Source: Tieghemiomyces parasiticus | Lineage: Eukaryota > Kickxellomycota > Dimargaritomycetes > Dimargaritales > Dimargaritaceae | Assembly (NCBI GenBank): GCA_027575765.1 | Contig: JANBPT010000428.1 | Coordinates: 1 to 36,338, forward strand | Length of the DNA stretch: 36,338 nt | Direction of reading: 5' to 3' | Shown: positions 31,799 through 36,338 of the stretch, piece by piece | Numbering within the stretch: the stretch's first letter is position 1 | How the letters are laid out: each line of letters begins with the position of its first letter | Notes under the pieces: model-generated | Databases searched by the model: none | The model's input: the letters and a program-made list of their open reading frames with translations, nothing else | What the model was told of the DNA's origin: nothing | Program-made: the position numbers and the translations under genes

Positions 31799-32725
31799 TC
31801 TGAGTTTATAGGGTGACCAAAAAAACGATTTAACGGAGACAGTTAAGAAGCATGCAGTATAGCTAAATCAATCAATTAGGACCTGCAAGTGAAGGGAGAG
31901 GCGGGGTATTGTCAGTTGACCAAAGAGCATAATGATGAGCAACGACACCTCCAAGCTAGGCACACAGTATATAGACCCTGATGGAAAAAAAATGACTTGG
32001 CCTAATGGATGATGGTCGACCAGTGGGGCAGTTGGGGCATTTGGTATCTAACAAGCAGGTGTCAGCCCTTAGCTGGGTAATGATTGGTTGGCGTTAAGGG
32101 AAATGAGTAAGCTGAAGGCGGCTTTGCAATGGTTGCAAAGGTGCTGGCTTCCACTTAATCAGGGGAGCCAGGCACCAACAGCAAGTACCACTGTGCGGCT
32201 AGTGGATTCCGAGGCACATTCCAAAATAAACAAGGAAATAAAGGGAGAGGAGGGTTCAGGATGAAACTTGTGGCTGTTGCTGTGTACATTGTGCAACCCC
32301 TTGAGTAGTCTAGAAAAGGTGACGCTCTGTCAAGCCCACTGGGGAACACTGGCACAATTCGTGTAGCCAGGGTCATACAGTGAGTGAGTGGCCCCCTATT
32401 ATTATTGTTGGCTTCCAGCCCTCCTTCTGCTTCACTAACTGCACCAAAATCTGTCGGGATAAGCATCAAATAACTTTCAATTCAGTGAGCCAGATTGTCC
32501 ACAATGGAATTGTTGTTTTAATCTCATACTGACCATGCAGTTAAAAAATCAAAACACTATTATCAGAGCCACTCATTATTTCATCATTAACTATTGAAGA
32601 TATTATAAATAAGACTGGACAAGGTCCCACAAACAGACAATATGACATTTAGTGTCTCCAAATGAGGGTGTGGGAATCAATGGTGTAAAGGCGTAGCAGA
32701 GAGGTTTGTATTGGTAAAGAAAAGT
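31799..32725. other. Upstream region of the GH81-like gene and border of the gene island
   Basis: It contains TATATA (minus strand 31973..31968). CpG remains frequent until about 32460, then nearly disappears. No coding region is supported. Confidence 0.4.
31968..31973 (-). promoter_or_regulatory. TATATA upstream of the GH81-like gene
   Basis: The hexamer is 175 bp upstream of ATG 31798 on the coding strand, a plausible distance for a fungal TATA element. Confidence 0.3.
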
Positions 32726-32996
32726 AGAAGGCCACCCAAAGGTGGCAAGTGCCGTGCACTGTCAAGCAAGTATAAGAAGTCAATGGCAAAATGGAGACCA
32801 AATTCACCAAGGTGGACTTAGAGGTTTGTATAGCAAGTTTGTGCATTAGTAGTTGGAGTTTGTTGGGAGTTGCATGAGAGACTCTTGCAATAGAGGCAGT
32901 TAGTTGCATGGTGATCTTCTAGTGTTGGAGACACTTAAGTGGTGTAGGCATGCATTAGCCTTAGTGTGGTTAATAGGCACCACAACCTTCTTTGCC
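32726..32996 (+). repeat. Diverged right copy of the 13.1-13.5 kb repeat
   Basis: It aligns in the same orientation with 13212-13533 (GGCCACCC, GGTGGCAAGTGC, GGTGTAGGCATGCATTAGCC, ATAGGCACC), with one deletion of about 60 bp and many C-to-T and G-to-A differences that remove CpGs. The left inverted end is not recognisable here. Confidence 0.55.
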
Positions 32997-35900
32997 TCTA
33001 TTTTTGGTATTCTTTTCTAGTGACACCCAATCTTCCCAATCCAGTCCAAGCTGCCTCCATTTCCAGGTGCCACCACCCCTAGTCTTTTAGGGCCTTGTCT
33101 TACATATGCCTAATCTAATGGCCACTGGCCATTCTCCTCTTCCCATCAGTGCCCAGCCCCACCATACTGTTGTTTGAGATATCTCCTAGGTCCAGCTGAG
33201 TAGCTTCTATGATTAACACTGGCTGTTATTCAAGCATAAAAGTCCTCATGGTCACCACTCAATAGGACAACAGTTATTGTCCAACTATACAATCCACGCA
33301 CCAGTTAAGCTTAACAGCTAAGTTTTTAAATTAGTAAGTTCACTCCAACCACATGTGGGTTCCCAATTTTCAATCCCAAGTATGAGCACCACCCTCCCTG
33401 ACTTGCTATCTTTTTTCTGAAGTCCTCCACAGGTAATGAGGGTAGCAAATGCACTATGAACAAATCTCATTCCAGGTGTACAACCAACCCATGTTAATAT
33501 GTGGCATTTAGAGTATTTTTTTGACTTTAGTCCTTGTTTCATTACTATCTCTCACCCCATGTTAGGGCACCTCACCATTCTCATTAGTTGCACCATCTGG
33601 CAGTGTTTGCCTTGGTCATCTGCTAAGACTAAATTGTACTGGCAGGCTTGTGTGCTCTCTCCTAGCCAGTAACTATGAGTCTGGCCATGAGCACACTAAG
33701 GGCTGACCTCAGTAATAACTTGTATGCTTGGGACCAGTGCCCATTTCTCATTTTTAATGGCCATCCAAATGGCTTGGTACTGACACCATAGCAGTTCCTA
33801 ATAGCAAGGTGCCTATGCACACCAATCACTATTGCTTTCTCTGTAGAGTAAAGGGTCTAATTTTTCAGTATTGTGCAGTAGTGGGCCTTACTGCATCCTG
33901 CACATTGGAGATCCCCAGTAACTTTGCTTACATGTATCTCCTCAGCCTTAAGTTGGATACCATGCTTAGTCACAAAATACAGGGCAGTCCATCTCAATGG
34001 CATCACCCATGATGTACTTTGACCCCCCTCTCAACCCCAGTGTCCATTTGCAGGTACCACAACCCCCTTTTCAATTAAAGGACCTTGAACTGGGCATGAA
34101 CATTTACTAAAGTTGTGCACTAGAGTGATGGCAAGGAGATGGTGAATAAAGACAAAGCTGTTCACAAAGGTGTAGGGGTATGTAAAGGTCAGGGGAGGAC
34201 ATAAGATGTAGCAGATGGTACAGCTACCAGGCAATATAAACATAACATTGGCAAACAAATGGTGTGAAGGGAAGAGGACTGAGGCCCAGGATTGACATAG
34301 TTACTAGTGCATGGTTGGACTGTGAGTTCAGGTAGGTTAGTGTGTGACCTCCAGCTGTTACATGGAAGTTTCTGCAGCCTAGGAGGCCAGTGGTGTGGAT
34401 AGTTCTGCAGGTTTTAGACATCTACTGTGTGGGTGCTGCATGGAGATGAGGAGCATTGGTCATGGTTGCTGGGTAGTGGGTTTTATGGGCAATACAGGGG
34501 CTATGTCAAGGGAAAGAGACCCAGATAGGCCACCCATCAGTTTGCTGAGGCCATAGGTCCTAGGGAACCCCTTAAGCTGGGACCAGTCAATGCATGGGGA
34601 TTTTAAGGTGACCACCAAGAGGTCAATGGTATTGACATTGTGGCTTGATTGCTTGTAATAATTCATGCTAATGGCATCAAAAGTGCCTGGTCTAAGACCC
34701 TCTGGGCGCCTATTGTCCTTAGTGGCAAAGACTACCACATTGGCACCTAACTGGCTGGCCAATTGATCAATCAAGAGACCTAAAGCCCCCTCCAATTATC
34801 AGCTTTTGCATTGTGGTGCTACATTGGGCTGAATACTATATACCAATGGGGTGGAAAAGTAATGTGACCCAGTAAGGGGCCAAGTGAACAGCATGAGGCT
34901 TCAATAAACACCATTCTGGGACCACCTACAGTATGCAGACAAAACAACCCCCTTTCTTACTAGGAATAGTTACCATGGGTCCCTGTGCCATTAGGATAAA
35001 TATCATTGACAGTAGCCAGGTTCTTGTAACTGCAAGGATCCTTGCTATCACAGCACTGGAGGCACAGGTCACCAGCATTACAGGTGCAAATTATGTACCT
35101 AGTGGCAATAGAGGGGCATCCTATCTGAGCCCCCCCCCAGACCTGGTCACCCATATGCAGAATTTTGTAAAGAGCCCTGCAACCTAGAGTGATCAAGTTG
35201 GGTGATGGGCAGAAGAATAGATAGAAAATCAAATTGGACAGAAGGGTATAGGTAGTGTTGGAGTTTAATCTAGGCAGGGGGATCCCAGAGGGGGAGGGAT
35301 ACCCTGCTTTTTTGATACAGAAGGGGTCAGGGTCTGGAAGGCTGTTCTCATCAAGGAGAGGCAGAGAGAAGGTGTTCCTCTAAGCCAGGTGAAGCAGCAG
35401 GGAAGGAATAGGGAAGGGGGACTTAGCTTATTGGGGACTCCTGTATTCATGCACTGGCTAAACAGCTTCATGGCTGGGCCTGTACTCCTAGGGGCTGATT
35501 CTGCAACCAGGTTAGCTCCTGCAAGGGATGGATCAGATGACCCATAAAGGGGTTATATCCATGGACGCCTCTTTACTAATTGGTTGCTCATGCTTCACCT
35601 CAGGAGGGGAGAGGCCATGTGGTGGATCCTCCTCTCACAGGGTTGGTGATCCCAGGGGTGATTGGTGCAGATAGTTAACATGGCTAGGGAGGACTGTCCC
35701 TGCCTCCAGTTGCATAGAGTGCCAGGGTTGTTGACTGCCCTTGGCACCCTTGTCATACCCTTGGAGTGAAGTAGTATTTGCTAGATCCTGCTTGGCCACT
35801 CTTTAGTTTGCTGCAGCTAAGTGTAGCAAATGTCAAGTCCTCCTCTCCCCCCATTGGGAGAGGGTGTGGCTCAGCTTCCCTGCCCTTCTAGGTCCTGGGG

Positions 35901-36261
35901 GACTTACCACCTCAGGTGAGGAAACACTATTGCACTTGAGGAGGCAGCTGGGGGGACACTAGTTCAGCTTGGTGGGGTAGGGGCTCCACCAGTAGACCAA
36001 TAATGATTGCCTTTCTGATTCTGATTGCACTGCTGGAATCCTCAGCTCAGGCTCAGGCCTACCAATCCTACTCTATGGGTTGCCCATGGCCAGAGTCCTG
36101 GACTAATGCCATCGCCCTTTAGAGCTGGAGGATGGCAGGTGTCCTCTTTTGAGGTCCAGGTGAAGTTATTGCCTAAATTTCCCTTGAGAGGAGAACTAAG
36201 GGAGGGGGAGTGTGACTGGAGCAGAGGGTAAGATTGTTCTCAGAGGGAAGTGCCTAGGTAT
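32997..36261. other. CpG-free repeat compartment, no intact gene
   Basis: About six CpG occur in the 3.8 kb from 32461 to 36240. One minus-strand open stretch (34795-34460, no ATG start) looks like a protein relic ('GANVVVFATKDNRRPEGLRPG'), but I do not recognise it. Other ORFs are short and without motifs. Decayed mobile elements are the likely content. Confidence 0.45.
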
Positions 36262-36338
36262 TGTAACCGAAAGGAAAGGGAAAGGGGAATCAGCTCACTT
36301 CTGCCCCTGGTAGGTTTTAGGCTATTTATGGACCACTC
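36262..36338 (+). mobile_element. 5' end of a second LTR copy, cut by the window edge
   Basis: These 77 bases match 138-214 with one mismatch (A at 193, T at 36317) and begin at the same TGTAACCGA terminus. The flank to the left (GGTAT) differs from that of the first copy, so it is an independent insertion. Confidence 0.75.

Noticed and set aside
1..36338. CRISPR array, bacterial operon or phage module
   Set aside because: No regular short repeats with spacers are seen, and the spliced genes are eukaryotic.

Overview
The window reads as nuclear DNA of a fungus. Five host genes have spliceosomal introns of 56-246 bp with GTAAGT, GTGAGT or GTACGT donors and AG acceptors. Their products are a bromodomain-less TAF1, a mitochondrial RIM2-type carrier, a mitochondrial HemW/RSAD1, an NT5DC-type HAD 5'-nucleotidase and a secreted GH81-related protein. 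I cannot fix the species; an early-diverging, repeat-rich fungus is a guess.

Layout. (1) About 1-6.2 kb is nested mobile-element debris. A solo LTR (138-612) sits inside minus-strand retroelement coding sequence. A degenerate Gag-like/retropepsin-like element (about 0.7-2.7 kb) is followed by an inverted, internally deleted copy (3.4-4.15 kb), then by a 2-kb element with 128-130 bp inverted ends (4149-6148). (2) About 6.2-13.1 kb has no conserved gene. It carries a diverged direct duplication (8.7-9.9 and 11.3-12.4 kb, constant offset about 2551 bp), each copy holding a small ORF for a predicted secreted peptide of 56-58 residues. (3) About 13.1-31.8 kb is the GC- and CpG-rich host gene island: NT5DC-like (-), HemW (+), a third small secreted-peptide ORF (-), TAF1 (+), RIM2-like carrier (+), GH81-like (-). 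NT5DC and HemW are divergent; the carrier and the GH81-like gene are convergent and tightly packed. (4) About 32.5 kb to the end is again repeat-like and almost free of CpG. It ends in the first 77 bp of a second copy of the LTR seen at the left edge.

How they fit together. The host genes are mostly housekeeping: TAF1 in TFIID-dependent transcription, and HemW, the pyrimidine nucleotide carrier and perhaps the NT5DC protein in mitochondria. No operon-like logic is expected. The strongest non-gene signals are the sharp CpG depletion of the flanking repeat compartments, the nested insertions, the duplicated secreted-peptide cassette, and a 407-bp MITE-like repeat at the left border of the island with a relative at the right border. 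All splice models were made by eye from reading frames and family motifs.
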